From: Diphasiastrum complanatum
Taxonomy: Eukaryota; Streptophyta; Lycopodiopsida; Lycopodiales; Lycopodiaceae
Length of the DNA: 64,000 nucleotides
Direction of reading: 5' to 3'
NCBI GenBank assembly: GCA_029204225.1
Contig: CM055093.1
Span: 17,695,041-17,759,040, forward strand
Each line of letters starts with the position of its first letter. Position 1 is the first letter of the stretch. The notes beneath the pieces are model-generated. The model saw only the letters and a list, made by a program, of their open reading frames with translations. It searched no databases and had not been told where the DNA came from. Made by a program: the position numbers and the translations under genes. This document shows, piece after piece, positions 23,101-33,312 of the stretch.

Positions 23101-26100
23101 CGACTCCCGAAGCTGTTCAGGAAACACATCATTAAATTCTTGTCTAAGTTTCCTAAAGGTTTCACCTTTTGGTGAATTTTTTTGTTTTAGGTTATTAGAC
23201 ATTAATTCCATTTGGAAATTATAGTATTGTAAATTGCATCTTTCATGTAAGTGAAATCCTTCAACCAACATAAATAAGATTTACAATCAACAACATCCAT
23301 ACATTCAAGTGTTTCCATAGCAGAAAGCATATAAGGAGAAAAAATATCCACATTTCCATTCAATTCAATGAGAGAGCCGCTATGCAAAATCGACAAACTG
23401 TGAGTTACATAGTCTTTCTTTAACGACTCATTCCTCTCATAGAACCACTCCTTACCAAGTATAATGTCTACTTTATCCAAATTCATTACATGGAAATCTA
23501 ATTTATTCTTATATCCCTGAATTTGAATAGGAAGACCTGGGACTATCCGGTCCCAAACTTGACTCTCTGCTGGCCAGCTTTACCGCATACAAATGGTACT
23601 TTGCTTTGTTTCCACCTTTAATCTCTGCAATAACTTAGAGTTAATAAAATTATGTGTGGAACCATAGTCAAATAACACCGTTACGGCTTGGCCTCCAACG
23701 ATCCCATTCATCCGAATTAGGTCATGGGGACCAAAAACTGCCGTATTAAAACAACAATGCTCACAACTAGAATTATTAGCAAAGGTCAAATCAATGCTTG
23801 AAATGTTAGAGCTACCTGGCGCCTAAAAGAAGCCCCTTTAACATCTTTCCTTTTCTTTGGGCACTCCTTTGTCACATGACTCGGTTCCATGCAATTAAAG
23901 CATAAGTTGTCGCTCCTGGCCTTTGGGAACGTTGTTTGGTCCATGGAAGCTCGTTTCTTTGATCCACTTGGCTCCAAGGGAGCACCCTTCACCTTTTCTT
24001 TTCCTTTCTTTGAAAAGAATGTCTTTTTACCCTTTGCCTCGCAGGCTCAAGCTCATAGCGAACAACATCCTCAAGAGTATGAGGTTGGTTCCTTACTTCG
24101 AGTCGAAAATCTTTGGGCAATCCAAGATAAAATGCAACTTGACTAAAGCAGGATCTATTCTTGTGGCAACACGAGAATATACCTCTTGAAAATCTTGCAA
24201 GTATGCATCCAAGGGACGGTTCCCCATGTGAATCGTCGCATATTGGCGATAGAACTCGAAGTCATCCAAGATGGGTAAGAAGGCCGCCTTGAAAATAACA
24301 GCATAGTAAGCACACTATGAAAGTTTCAAAAAACCAGCTATGGAGTAGAACACAAAAGCAAGAGAGAGAGGACTTTAAAGCTCACACAACATGAATGAAT
24401 ATTCAAAGTGTAGTAGGGCGTAGAAACCCTTCCAAAGTTTGGGCTACATATAGCATGTTATGTATAGAGGTGGTGTCTTGCTAATTCTAGCTCTAGAACC
24501 CACATGGGTCCTTAACCTACTTGATTTACTTGCCTAATTAGCACAAGTGGGGTGTACTATGTACATACATGTTTTACCCCCATGTCTTATGCACAACTTA
24601 CAAGTTACAAGTATACAAGCCTTAAGGGGCAAAATAGGCATTCATTTCAACACAAAGCTTGCTTGGTTTGCGCTAATTCCCTCCACTCTTGCTGTTCCTT
24701 ATTATATTTTGCCTGCATATCAAGAATCTGTTGTTGAAGATTGTTGATTGCCAACATAAGAGTCTCAGCATTTTGCACTGTAGGGGTAGTCATAGGTTTA
24801 TCCTCTTTAGATTGGGTGGTCTCCATGATAGAAAAAGAGAACAAGAAAGATACACAGCTGATGGAAGAAAGAGGCTCATTCAAGATCAACTCACTTACTC
24901 ACTTTCACAAAATAATCAGCAAGCTGAGGTACTGTCCATGGCTGCCACAGCATGAGGGAATCCTGAAAATTGAAAGAAGAAATGAGAAGAGCAAGAGGAA
25001 GGATGGCTTTCCACCATCCAGCATTCTCTTATTCATGCAAGGAAATACTACCCACTAATCCTCAAAAGGACAGCTAGTACACAAGCTGATTTTGTGATTG
25101 CCACTTGGATTTCACAAAGGACAGGTGACTGCCACAAAATGGGGCCTGATAGGCAAACTCCCCCCCCCCCCCCCTTTTCAAAAAAAGTTGCCGAGCACTG
25201 CAGGCCGCACACAGGCCCCGCAGGCCCTTCGGGCTGTGTGCAGACCCGGCAGGGGTCCCACGGACCCTGCGCAGGCCCTGCGGACTGTCTGGTGGCCCGC
25301 TGGGTGCGCAGATCCAAGCGCAGCCAGCTAGCGCCAGAGCGCCTGCAGTCACAGAAATTTTTTTTTTTGGGTTTTTTTTTAGAGAAAACGACAATTCAAA
25401 CAGAAAAAAGGGGATTCCAAAGTTCTTAAAAAACATATTGTCCGCCTGGATGAATCAATCAAACCTATACACGGATTAAGGTGGCTCTGATACCAACTGT
25501 TACAATCTCAAAACCCTAAACCGCCAGGTGCCGGTCACCATAGAAACCGAATGCTCACGATCCACCCCGCCGTAGGACCTAATCCGGGTCCACTCTCCCA
25601 CCTCAGGCTAGCACTCTTGGCTATGCACAAGCGCTCTCCATCCACCTTCTCCTCGATAGATAGAATGAATGGATTGAGAGACCTCTCCTCCTTGTATACC
25701 TCCAAGGAAGAGTCTCCAAGCCTAGCACACATACTAGAACATGACATGTGGCAACCATGTAGAACCACAAGTCATTACTCAAGTCAACGGGCCCAGTCAA
25801 CATTCGGTTTCAATTGGGTTTGAGACCTAAAGGGACATCCACATAAAAAATAAACTTAGGCACGCTCATCTATCGTCCAAGTGTTTTTAGAAGTTGTAGA
25901 ACTTCTCAAAGGCTAACTTGTATTTTATAGTAATTGCATTCAAGTTCATGATGAGGTTATTCATATGACTCGATCAAATGGAACTTGACATGGAAGTAGA
26001 TTCATGTTTTTGAGTTTTAGGGCAAGAATGGTTTCGTTTCGTGGTAAACTTGGCTTGAATTTTGTAGGACGGATGGCGTTGGCTTATCGGCACCTCAAGT

Positions 26101-29100
26101 GGGCGTGAATGTGCAACTCATGGTGTATAACCCCATTGGTGTGAAGGGTGAGGGAGAAGAGTACGTACTTATCAATCCAAAGATTGTCAAATATGCGAGA
26201 AACAGGGCTGTTGTTACCGAAGGATGTTTGTCGTTTCCTCACATAGATGCTGTTGTTGAGGTTGGTTGGATTAAGATTTGAATCTAAAATAAAGATTTGT
26301 TCCACTTTTTATATGGTTAATTGATGTGAAAAGTTAGTGAAAGCTATGGAGCTATGGGGCTAAGATCATTGCATAACATGTTTCATAACTATGAAATGAT
26401 AGGTAAGTTATGCTAGTCCACTACTTAATACTAGAGTTATAGAAATATGTGCACAAAAGTGTTCATTCCAAGCATTTTCAAAAAACATTATCTCTTCTTT
26501 TATAAATCTACTGTTGAGCCATTGGTTTTGAGCTAATGTCAAGCAAGATATGATGTGTCGAACATGTGGGGGTATTGATCAAACTATAATATCCATTCAT
26601 TGTCATCTTTTGACCCCAATAACCATGTTCATAATATTGAGAATTTAATCTTAAAGTTCATTCATCAATTTTCTACTTGCAACACACTTTTCTAGCTTCT
26701 TGTTACATGCCTTGCACTACTATTGAGCAATTTAGTGCGTTAGTAATGGGTACCAACCAAATGAATAGACAATGAAGAACTATTTCTCATTGAAATATAT
26801 ATATTTTAAATTGACATTGACATGCATGGTAACCTTAAGAAGCAAGACTTTTGTTGCCAACATGTTCACTAGGAGGAAACAAAACATAAGAGTATGATCA
26901 AGTTTATGGTGTTGCATGTTGAAGCTATGTGAAGAGTTTGACAATGACATTATAAACTTTAATGGATCAACTTAGATCGTGATTGGTTGTGTTTTAATAA
27001 AGACTTTGTTACAAGGGGGCCCTCCTATTGTCCCCTCTATGTGGTGTTGATGTGATGATACCACCTGGCCGTACTCTTTAGAATACTGGGCATAACTTGT
27101 TTGCATGCCTGCGGTGTTACTGGCGAATGGATCCATCAAGTTCAGTGGAACTTGGAGGATTCACGTGATCTTTAAGCCATAGCTGATATATAGTACAATG
27201 ATCTATGAATCTAAAACATATAAACAGATTTATATAGTCCTTATTGTTGAACCCTTTTTTATCATAAAAAATTTCAGGTTTGGCTTTTTCTTTCTTGTAT
27301 GGTTAAAAATATGGGCTATATGTTACACGTTGTCGACGTTTTTTGGCATGCTAGGTGACCAGAGGTAGGCCTACGCAATATACGCATTTTTAAGTTGTAT
27401 TATGAAATGTATTGTAATGAACTTTCTATGTTTCTACCTGCAGAGACCAATATCTGTCAGAGTAGAGGCTCAAGACATCAAAGGTAAGAAGTTTAGCATC
27501 AACTTGAAGGAGTGGCAAGCTCGAATTTTCCAGCATGAATATGACCACCTTGAGGTACAATATGTAAAACAACACATGTTTCTTTCATAGTTGAACACAT
27601 CAAAGAATTTTGGTGGAAAACAAGTTAGTCCTAGTATTTTAACTTTTAACCACACTGGAAATTTTAGTTTGTTATTTTGTTGATAGCTTGCATTCATCAA
27701 GACAGTTGTATGGCCCACACCTTCTCACCATGCAAAGTGCAAGAGCTTCAAGCTACTTCCACTTACTGGTGGAAGGCATAGGTTAGCGTCCAAGTTATCT
27801 TTTAACAACAATTGGTGAAATGTGCTCAAAACTTGACCTACTTTTGATCGGTCTCATGTTTACATGTCTTGCAGGGGGTATTGTATATCGATCGTATGAG
27901 TGAGGAGGTGGTCAAAACAATCATTCCAGAACTCATGGTTGGTAGTAGTAGACTTTCATTTTTCATTCCACCTTAACCTTGATATACAATGTAGACTGCA
28001 ATTTAGCAGGAGAAAGTTTATGGCATTATTAAACATTAAATTTTAACATTATCATATATATGGGCAAGCTGGATTGTTGATCTCTTTGATTTTGCTGAAG
28101 GAGTGCTGAAACCCATCGAGCAACAAGGAGTATTGCTGAATTTGTTTTTGCTTAAATGGGCTCTAAAACTTGTGGAAAAAAATCACGTAAGGAGTAATCA
28201 CTAAAAATTATTAAAAATTTGTGGTTGAAAACCTGAAAACAAGTCAGGTCAACAATAAGGGTGAAAACATAAAAATGTTTCAAATTGTACTATGTATAAT
28301 TGATTATAGAATGTCGACATTTTATTAGTAGGCTAATAATTTTACTATGAAATAACTATAATGGGTCGAAGGAAAGAGCACTTTTACATTTCAGAATGTT
28401 GTAAGGAGAATATTGCATCATTGAAGCCTTTAAATGCTGCATTGGTGTAAAGGCGGCTAGTTTGAAAGTTTCACTTTTTTATGCTCTCCATTTCTTCCGG
28501 ATTTCTAATAGTGTCCATAAAAAAAGGTAATTGGTGTTTAGTCCCTTGAGTGCCAACTCTGCTTTTGCTAATTAAGTAAAGGTAAACAGTGCAAACGTTC
28601 AAAATACTATATGAAACACATACTAATTTTGATGAATAGAAGCAATAAGTTAAGGTTTTTTAGCTATAGAGCTAGGCAGCTCACAGTAGCATCAGGACCA
28701 GAACTTTTTGCAGCATAACAGATTTCTGAGCTCTGAGGTTTTCAAATCATCTCCTTATGCCAGCAGCATGAGACTATGCACATTAGCCTAGAGTAGATTC
28801 CTTGAAAACCTTTTACAAGATATATGAAGCAATTTGCATTTGAAGACTGATCTTTCTGACTATGAAGAAAGTTCTCAGGTGCTTGGGCCATGAGAGTGCT
28901 TGTCAGTGATATTATATGCCAATATTTGCTTCAAAAATTTAGCTCCTTGGGGCAGCGCACTTAGCTCGGTCAAAAACTTGTTATTTTTGGAAAAGCAACT
29001 TGTTTCTTGGTTGACAACTTCAATGGGCACCATTGGGTGGGATGTGACATTGATTTTGGTTTTCTCTTCGCTCATAAGTTACGACAAAATCTTCTTACCT

Positions 29101-29284
29101 TGGAGTTTTGTGTCAAATGGATTATACCCTTCAGGTAAATCTCGTTAATTTTTCTCTCTTTTCTGTCTTGAAGAAGCTGGAGGAAGATTTTGAACAAAGG
29201 ACAGGACAGCCTGCACCTGAGAGGATACATGATCGAAAATTTATAAGTAGTCCATCTCGCCAAAGATCGTGGAGTGACTCCTAA
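13824..29284 (+). CDS. PDF1B: Peptide deformylase, plastid type (PDF1B-like), six exons
   Basis: Predicted join: 13824-14181, 21264-21399, 26068-26260, 27444-27554, 27875-27937, 29174-29284 (972 nt, 323 aa); all introns are GT-AG and phases agree. The enzyme removes the formyl group from the initiator Met of organelle-made proteins. All three family motifs are present: GVGLSAPQ (about 168-175), EGCLSFP (216-222, metal ligand Cys218) and QHEYDHLE (His260, Glu261, His264), so it should be active. Residues 1 to about 100 are Arg/Ser-rich with few acidic residues and look like a plastid or dual transit peptide. The C-terminal tail resembles PDF1B rather than PDF1A. Introns 1 and 2 (7.1 and 4.7 kb) are inflated by LTR elements. 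The exon 1 donor (G|GTCATC) is weak and is the least certain part. Confidence 0.85.
14182..16106 (+). other. Deformylase intron 1, 5' part: no recognisable feature
   Basis: About 1.9 kb without a convincing open frame, repeat or RNA gene. Confidence 0.5.
16107..16350 (+). pseudogene. Copia Gag (UBN2) fragment 1
   Basis: Reads LFQPLDEI*ESLVIVFGARA then RNGKFFLKQQLF and IINQLAKIGSSIFEDDAWL, a classic UBN2-type copia Gag segment, with at least three stops. It breaks off at about 16350 into unrelated tandem sequence and lies in intron 1 of the deformylase gene. Confidence 0.75.
16380..16720 (+). repeat. Short tandem duplication inside decayed copia region
   Basis: Two imperfect units of roughly 110 bp share CTCCATACCTCC, CCAAGG(C/T)ATAG, CACCTACC/CACTTGCT, CTGCCCTTA/TTGCCCTTA and CTTAATCCTAAGGG. 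CCTTAATCCTAAGGG is nearly palindromic. The block separates two different copia Gag fragments. Confidence 0.65.
16785..17557 (+). pseudogene. Copia Gag fragment 2 with basic zinc-knuckle region
   Basis: In mostly continuous frame: VINLYVKDNIIPHISGARDA, then (after small shifts) NDHITKVKDLMDQLASVGE, then MMSLLARERHPTFGELCG and a Lys-rich tail (17078-17557). This matches the C-terminal half of copia Gag. Stops (for example at 17056) and frameshifts make it non-functional; the CCHC knuckle is disrupted. Confidence 0.8.
17540..18170 (+). pseudogene. Copia protease and integrase remnant
   Basis: Protease site DFGASKHMT at about 17538-17564 (catalytic DSGA mutated to DFGA), then VLHIPGLAKNLLSVGAITK, the GAG-pre motif GGLYKLY, and an integrase core piece DAGGEYVSDEF...APHTPQHNGVDERKKRSIVE at about 18000-18140. 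A large deletion follows: most of the integrase C-terminus and all of the reverse transcriptase are missing before RNase H. Confidence 0.8.
18225..18775 (+). pseudogene. Copia RNase H remnant, interrupted by an insertion
   Basis: Reads LYLQLVGSLIHLTTRPDIAYAV, ILRYVRGT, GYSNSDWAGD, RAISWCSKKQPTMALSFTEAEY and NQSCIQL...HAQTKHIEVDQH, the complete copia RNase H order with catalytic Asp/Glu visible. Stops include 18337. The frame is cut at 18775 by a 136-bp insertion and resumes at 18912. Confidence 0.88.
18776..18911 (+). mobile_element. Palindrome-rich 136-bp insertion in copia ORF
   Basis: The copia frame ...EVDQH..KRVQG continues as EIDITYCNT at 18912; the sequence between is foreign. It has repeated self-complementary words (GATTCGAATCGGCCGATTCG, GATTCGAACC, GGTTCGAAT), then a T-rich tract and a GGGGGGCC run. 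A 3-bp GGT sits at both borders (18773-18775 and 18909-18911) and may be the target duplication. No known family is recognised. Confidence 0.65.
18912..19023 (+). pseudogene. Copia polyprotein C-terminal end
   Basis: Reads EIDITYCNTNNQIADIFTKP then LSKDKFEKFRTLLCVSLN and a stop, the standard copia terminus (ADIFTKPL motif). It lies 24 bp before the PPT and LTR start. Confidence 0.88.
19047..19799 (+). repeat. Probable 3' LTR of copia remnant
   Basis: A purine run (AAGGGGGG) precedes TGTTGAAGAGT; the matching inverted end CTTCAACA occurs at 19792-19799, giving a 753-bp LTR. A second PPT-like string (AAGGGGGAG) followed by TGTTAGAAG at about 19286-19303 could mean that a second LTR is merged here. 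The 5' LTR was not found. Confidence 0.5.
19800..21263 (+). other. Deformylase intron 1, 3' part: nothing recognised
   Basis: About 1.5 kb with no convincing gene, repeat or transposon motif; it ends in the exon 2 acceptor. Confidence 0.5.
21264..21399 (+). CDS. PDF1B: Deformylase exon 2
   Basis: Acceptor TTACAACAG and donor ACAG|GTGAGA. It codes the conserved start of the deformylase fold (ILYPDPRLRLKNKRI...DEMFDVMY), typical of the PDF1B subfamily. Confidence 0.92.
21602..21883 (-). repeat. Truncated 3' LTR of gypsy element
   Basis: Matches 25498-25750 from TGTTACAATCTC onward (with about 30 bp extra after CCACCCTCC) through GAGAGACCTCTCCTC, where it joins coding sequence directly. This marks the deletion breakpoint. 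Confidence 0.87.
21884..22345 (-). pseudogene. Gypsy RNase H domain remnant
   Basis: Reads KPYVLETDASDYAIGAVLYQ, GRPVAFESKKL, YDKELFAVIHALKVWRHYL and FTIVTDHQVLKYI, a standard Ty3 RNase H with Asp/Glu/Asp present. It is in a different frame from the RT, so there are frameshifts between them. It ends at MLQEF, where the deletion starts. Confidence 0.88.
22346..22991 (-). pseudogene. Gypsy reverse transcriptase remnant (YLND active site)
   Basis: 214 open codons with RPSKSPWGAPALLVDKKDRG, CVDFKMLNKLTIKNRYPLPR, TKIDLRSGYHHIRI and LPFGLRNAPTTFQQMMNDVL. The catalytic box reads VYLNDILIYSK: the first Asp of YLDD is Asn, which should abolish polymerisation. The frame is lost after LVYFGHVIS, and the continuation lies in another frame at 22159-22512. 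Confidence 0.92.
23041..23990 (-). pseudogene. Gypsy zinc knuckle and protease remnant
   Basis: CCHC knuckle CFNCMEPSHVTKEC at about 23880-23925 (reading leftwards), then the protease at 23580-23789 with VTVLFDYGSTHNFI, where the usual DSGS is DYGS. The spacer to RT (23041-23486) is readable but broken, including the WFYERN-like segment of plant gypsy Pol. Confidence 0.8.
24000..24850 (-). pseudogene. Gypsy Gag remnant
   Basis: Pieces in shifting frames: METTQSKEDKP start region (about 24820), LDAYLQDFQEVYSRVATRID and FYLGLPKDFRLEVRNQPHTL (24080-24240). These match the retrotransposon Gag (PF03732-type) order: capsid, then the (L)xGLPxxFRxEV motif before the zinc knuckle. The stretch 24300-24640 is not recognisable. 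Confidence 0.7.
25160..25382. repeat. GC-rich cassette between poly-C and T-runs in gypsy leader
   Basis: 15 C's at 25160-25174, then about 165 bp of GC-rich sequence with repeated direct and inverted words (GCAGGCC, CAGGCCC, GGGTCC/GGACCC, GGCCCGC, CTGCAG), then T-runs at 25356-25381. It lies in the gypsy 5' leader between the PBS and Gag. The composition differs sharply from its surroundings. Confidence 0.6.
25483..25495 (-). other. Primer-binding site of gypsy element
   Basis: Minus strand TGGTATCAGAGCC, two bases from the LTR end, complementary to initiator tRNA-Met. Confidence 0.9.
25498..25841 (-). repeat. 5' LTR of gypsy element
   Basis: 344 bp. On the coding strand it starts TGGATGTCCC and ends GATTGTAACA, close to the TGTxATGTCCC...AACA pattern of plant gypsy LTRs. 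The right border is set by CATCCA followed by the CATAA target duplicate. Confidence 0.8.
26068..26260 (+). CDS. PDF1B: Deformylase exon 3 (motifs I and II)
   Basis: Acceptor TTTTGTAG and donor GAG|GTTGGT. It codes TDGVGLSAPQ (motif I) and TEGCLSFP (motif II with the metal-binding Cys), with the expected spacing between them. Confidence 0.94.
27444..27554 (+). CDS. PDF1B: Deformylase exon 4 (motif III)
   Basis: Acceptor CTACCTGCAG and donor GAG|GTACAA. It codes RPISVRVEAQDIKG and QARIFQHEYDHLE; the HEYDH motif supplies two metal-binding His and the catalytic Glu. Confidence 0.94.
27875..27937 (+). CDS. PDF1B: Deformylase exon 5
   Basis: Acceptor GTCTTGCAG and donor ATG|GTTGGT. It codes GVLYIDRMSEEVVKTIIPEL, the segment that follows HEYDHLE in all PDF1B proteins. 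Confidence 0.9.
29174..29284 (+). CDS. PDF1B: Deformylase exon 6 (C-terminus and stop)
   Basis: Acceptor CTTGAAG|AAG. It codes KLEEDFEQRTGQPAPERI and a Ser/Arg-rich tail ending RSWSDS with TAA at 29282-29284. The (E)xxYxxxTGxPxPE(R) pattern matches PDF1B C-termini. A possible poly(A) signal AATAAA lies at about 29668. Confidence 0.87.
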   Translation, partial: KLEEDFEQRTGQPAPERIHDRKFISSPSRQRSWSDS

Positions 29285-32200
29285 ATAAGGGAGATCTTGG
29301 AGCCACATTTGGCGATTGCATTTGACTTGGACTCTCAGATCACAGGTGGTCGTTGAAGGCAGATTGGTGGACAGTTTTAACATCGAGATTTCATAGACAC
29401 CAAATCATGAGCTCGAACTTTCAAGATCAATATCTGTATGTGTTTTTTCTGATGAATGCACATTTCATCCAGGGATCTGTCTGCCTTGTCTGGGTTATAC
29501 TTTGGGTACAATCATCATGGTTCAAGCCTTTTCTGTGAGAGAACGGTTCTCAAGAGCAAGTCAGTATTGTTACTTGAAATGTCTGTGCAGAGGTATACTG
29601 TATTAGGCCTTTACAGGCTCTACAATATTATCAATGTATAAGCTGTGGTTTGTTGAGTCACCACTACTAAATAAATTGAGTGTAGGGAAGCTGAATATCA
29701 TACACTGATTAGTATCATGATATTTGAGGAGGCTTTTGGCTTTGGTTCCTTAAATTGTCCATGATATAACATTTTCAAGAGACTGTTTATATTAAACACG
29801 TTTATTCTTCAATATCACGGGTCATGCAAGTGTTGATATTTAGGTTGTTTATTTCTGTGATCAAAATAAGAAGAGGCACTGTGCTAGCATCACATTGTTG
29901 ATAAGTCACATTTTACTGGGTCCAGTAGCAGGTGGCTAGGAATACAAAACTAGCAGTCATAACTATTTTTTAATATTGGATGAGTGTCTCATGCTATCCT
30001 CAACTATGTCTGTCAAGAAAACCCGTTGAGAACTTTTGAAAACTGAGAACAAGTGGTTTTGTTATTGCTTTATCAAAAATGAAATTGTGATTGTTTACTT
30101 CTGCCAAAAAGTCTATGCCTTTGATAAGCAGGCTTCAATTCATCAAAACTTTGACATGCTACTTGGTGTTCCAGGACGCTCTACATTTGATTAAACTGCT
30201 CTGATGCTATGAAGAGGACCATTTAAAAACTGTTAGCACATAAAGGAACGATACAGAACGATATACGAAATCAAGATTGAAGAAATAAACAATCTGGTAT
30301 TTACAATTTCAATGATTTGCAGCTAATATCAGCTACAAGCTATTTTCAAGGTGGACACAGTCATAGTCAACAAACAACCTAAAAGTTTCTGAGTAGTGGT
30401 TGGTTGATTTTGGAGTTGCATGGACCTAATGGCCTTAGGTACCTCCAAGGATCTCTCTAGACTCAATACGGACAAATGTATATGCATGATGTTTATTCAA
30501 GACAGCTGCTGACTGTGTCAAACCGCTTGAACTGCTGCTAGTGCAATTCCATCCTTTAAGTTCTTTGTAAGCAAAGCAGAACCTTTATCTAGGACCACCT
30601 CTTACACTAGATTTCTACCTTTCTTACAGATGCTCCAGTTCTCAGCAATTGACACGCTTTTACTGCAGAACAGTGTATAAAAAAGAAGATGAACGACCAT
30701 CAACAAGGTTTCAGAATAAGCTTGGCAGATTAGTTTTCCTGTTTGAGATCCATTTTCAATAGAAAGTGCAAGTTTGCAATCCTCTTTACGTCTACCTTGC
30801 AATTAGTTGGGCAGGCTGGCCAAAAAGGAAATGGTTTACTAGAATCTCCTCTTAAGCAGGTCGGTTCATCAATCTTGCAAGAAGTGTGATATCCGTTGTC
30901 AGAAAATAAACCAAGAAGCATTTGAGCCACAATTGACAGTTAAAGCAGCTACCGAGATATGATTATACTGACTGTGACTCAAAGAGGCAATCAGCTTCAA
31001 ATCCAATCTTGTACATAGACACATCCTTGAAACTTTTTCAGGATTGTGGAGATTCTTGGAATCAAAACTGCCAATTCTTCAATTTTCTTCTGCAAAGAGC
31101 TATTGCTGGCAGCCAGCAAAAAGGTAAGCTTCCGTGCCTAAACAATAAATCAGGTATTTGCTATAACTAGGTGTTTCTTCAATGTTAAGGACTATGTAAC
31201 AGCTGCAGCCATTTCATATTTACGACCTCCACCTGCAAAATCTTAAATTATCAAATCCACCATTCAATGCAGGGGCAGGGCTGTATGGGCAAAGAGTAGG
31301 TGCGGGTCGTCTATATAAGCACCCGGACAGCGTTTAAAAGACCAAATGTGCTGAGTTTCTATGACTTGTTTGAAAGCAAGGGGCCTCAATGACGAAAAAC
31401 ATCAGCCTAGCAAACAAAATTCTTAAGTCATCAGTAAAATGAAAGCTAAAGTGACTAAAAAAGACCTGCTTTAATTGCCCCCAATGTCCTTGAAGAAAGT
31501 TCCTAACTAACTTTGTGCCCATTCAGGAGATGAGAAAGGTTTGCCTTGAAAAGATCCTAATAAGGGAGGCAATAAGGATTGTTGAAGAGTTCAGAAGTAG
31601 TTGAGTCTCGTCTTGAGCAAGTACTCGTGCATTTTGGCCATGGACATTGTTATAATAGCTATTTGTACAAGTTGGCCGTTTTTTGAATATCTTAAAATTG
31701 GTTACTCTGTACTTCAATTGTATAAGAGGACCCTTTGCTGGGGGTATTGTAGGTGAACCAATGTTTGTTTTTGATTGAAGACAACTCCTCTTGCTACATA
31801 TGACAAATATGAAAATCCATCCTACTAGTGATGTCTCTGTGGTTTGTTTAGTGGGCCATAGAACGTCCATGAGCTGAACTCTAATGTTTTGAAGATGCTG
31901 ATTGCTATAGCGATTGTCAAGGTCTAGCTTTTACTTTCTCAACCTTCACATGTTTGCACTGTTACAGTTTTTATGTTAAGTGCCTCAAGCCATTCATTTT
32001 ATAACACTAATTGTTATAATTGATAATACTACTTTGTTCTCAAGAAGAATAGATGACATAGTAGAGACTCAATTTAAAGTTCCATAAGGGGGCTAAGATT
32101 CAACCTATGACCATAAATGAAGCCGTAAACTCCTCGAAGATCTCAAAATGAAGATATGATCAAGGAGAATGATCGTAGGGTTGGCAAAAAATTGAGGTAG

Positions 32201-33147
32201 ATTTCAATCAATTGAACAAAAGAAACATGCACAATTGGTTGAGACAAGTAAAAGACATGTCCGTATGGACCAAAGACACTTTATAATATAGTCCAAAGTT
32301 TTTTTAACCCAACACCCATGAAAATATGAAGAACAATGGCCACGTGTGTTGCTTAACATTTTTGCCAAAACAAGTGTGGGTAAGGCCTTGAAAAATGTGC
32401 TATTGTTTACACTGTTGTCGAGTTATGAGATGATGAGGTTATAATAGGTATGTGACCAATAATATTTGTTCTCCCTTGTACCATATCAAACCTTCAAACT
32501 TATGGTTATCTATGTAGATTCTTTGTACTATGAATTGTTGATTTCAAAAGCTTTACCATGTTAGCATAACTTTCTTTTATTGGTTGTTTATACACTATCA
32601 TTTTATGCTAATAGCCATACCAAAAGCTAGGAGGTTCAACCTTCCAATATTATTTAGAAAGTGGAGTGGATTGAGTCTACAAGCAAATCACTTCAACACG
32701 GTGTAACTTTGAAGGTAGGTCTACCTTATTATCAAACAAGACAAGTGAATCTTTAGGGGCATATTGTTCTCCAGACAATATATAGGAATTTTGTCATGTA
32801 ATTTCTCTGTCTTATCTACACTAATGTACGTGGCGAGAAATAAAACCTTGAACAATGCTTTCTAATGACGGCTTTTTATGTGCTTCTTCAACATCACGTC
32901 ATATACACCTATGAAGTTTAGTAGTAAGTGTGTTGTTGATCTTTGAAGTTATAAATAATGTATATATGGATTCGCAATGTGTGAAATCTATATAATATGT
33001 TTTAGTTGAATTTGGGTCACCTTGTTGGAGCTCATGTTTTGGGTAGTGAAGAAAAATGGATTTCACATGTTATGTGTGAGTCATGTGCAATCATAAGAAC
33101 GACTTCATTCTCTTCCACATATCATGTGTATAGTTTGACATTTCTGG
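29285..33147. other. Deformylase 3' UTR and intergenic spacer
   Basis: The first few hundred bases are probably 3' UTR (AATAAA at about 29668). The rest has no convincing open frame; the longest (31523-31870, minus, 115 codons) matches nothing I recognise. Confidence 0.5.
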
Positions 33148-33312
33148 ATCCCTAGGGCCGAAATAAAAAATGTGACCCAAAAATGTCTATTTCGATCCAC
33201 TAAGGTCAAAATAAAAAATTTGACCCAAATGTCTATTTCAATTCCTTAAGGTCAAAATCAGAAATTCGACCCATGTGCCTTTTTTGACCCTTGTGTCTTA
33301 TTTCAACCCAAG
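33148..33312 (+). repeat. Three-unit minisatellite of about 48 bp
   Basis: Units start near 33148, 33195 and 33240 with the pattern (GAT)CC(C/A)(T/C)TA(G)GG(T/C)C(A/G)AAAT then AAAAAT(G/T)TGACCC and TGTCTATTTC. A partial fourth unit (GACCCTTGTGTCTTATTTC) ends the array. Confidence 0.75.

Larger units (their letters stand above)
21602..25841 (-). mobile_element. Internally deleted Ty3/gypsy element in deformylase intron 2
   Basis: Coding strand minus. The full 5' LTR is 25498-25841, PBS 25483-25495, and a truncated 3' LTR spans 21602-21883. Flanks CATAG (21597-21601) and CATAA (25842-25846) match at 4 of 5 bases and are probably the target duplication. A deletion fuses the RNase H region directly to the middle of the 3' LTR, removing integrase and the LTR's first part. 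Gag, zinc knuckle, protease and RT remnants are readable with frameshifts. The element inflates intron 2 without touching the splice sites. Confidence 0.85.

Noticed and set aside
30602-30930. Two overlapping 66-codon minus-strand frames
   Set aside because: Short and without homology that I recognise.
31523-31870. 115-codon minus-strand frame in the intergenic spacer
   Set aside because: No recognised motif, no splice or promoter context; likely chance.
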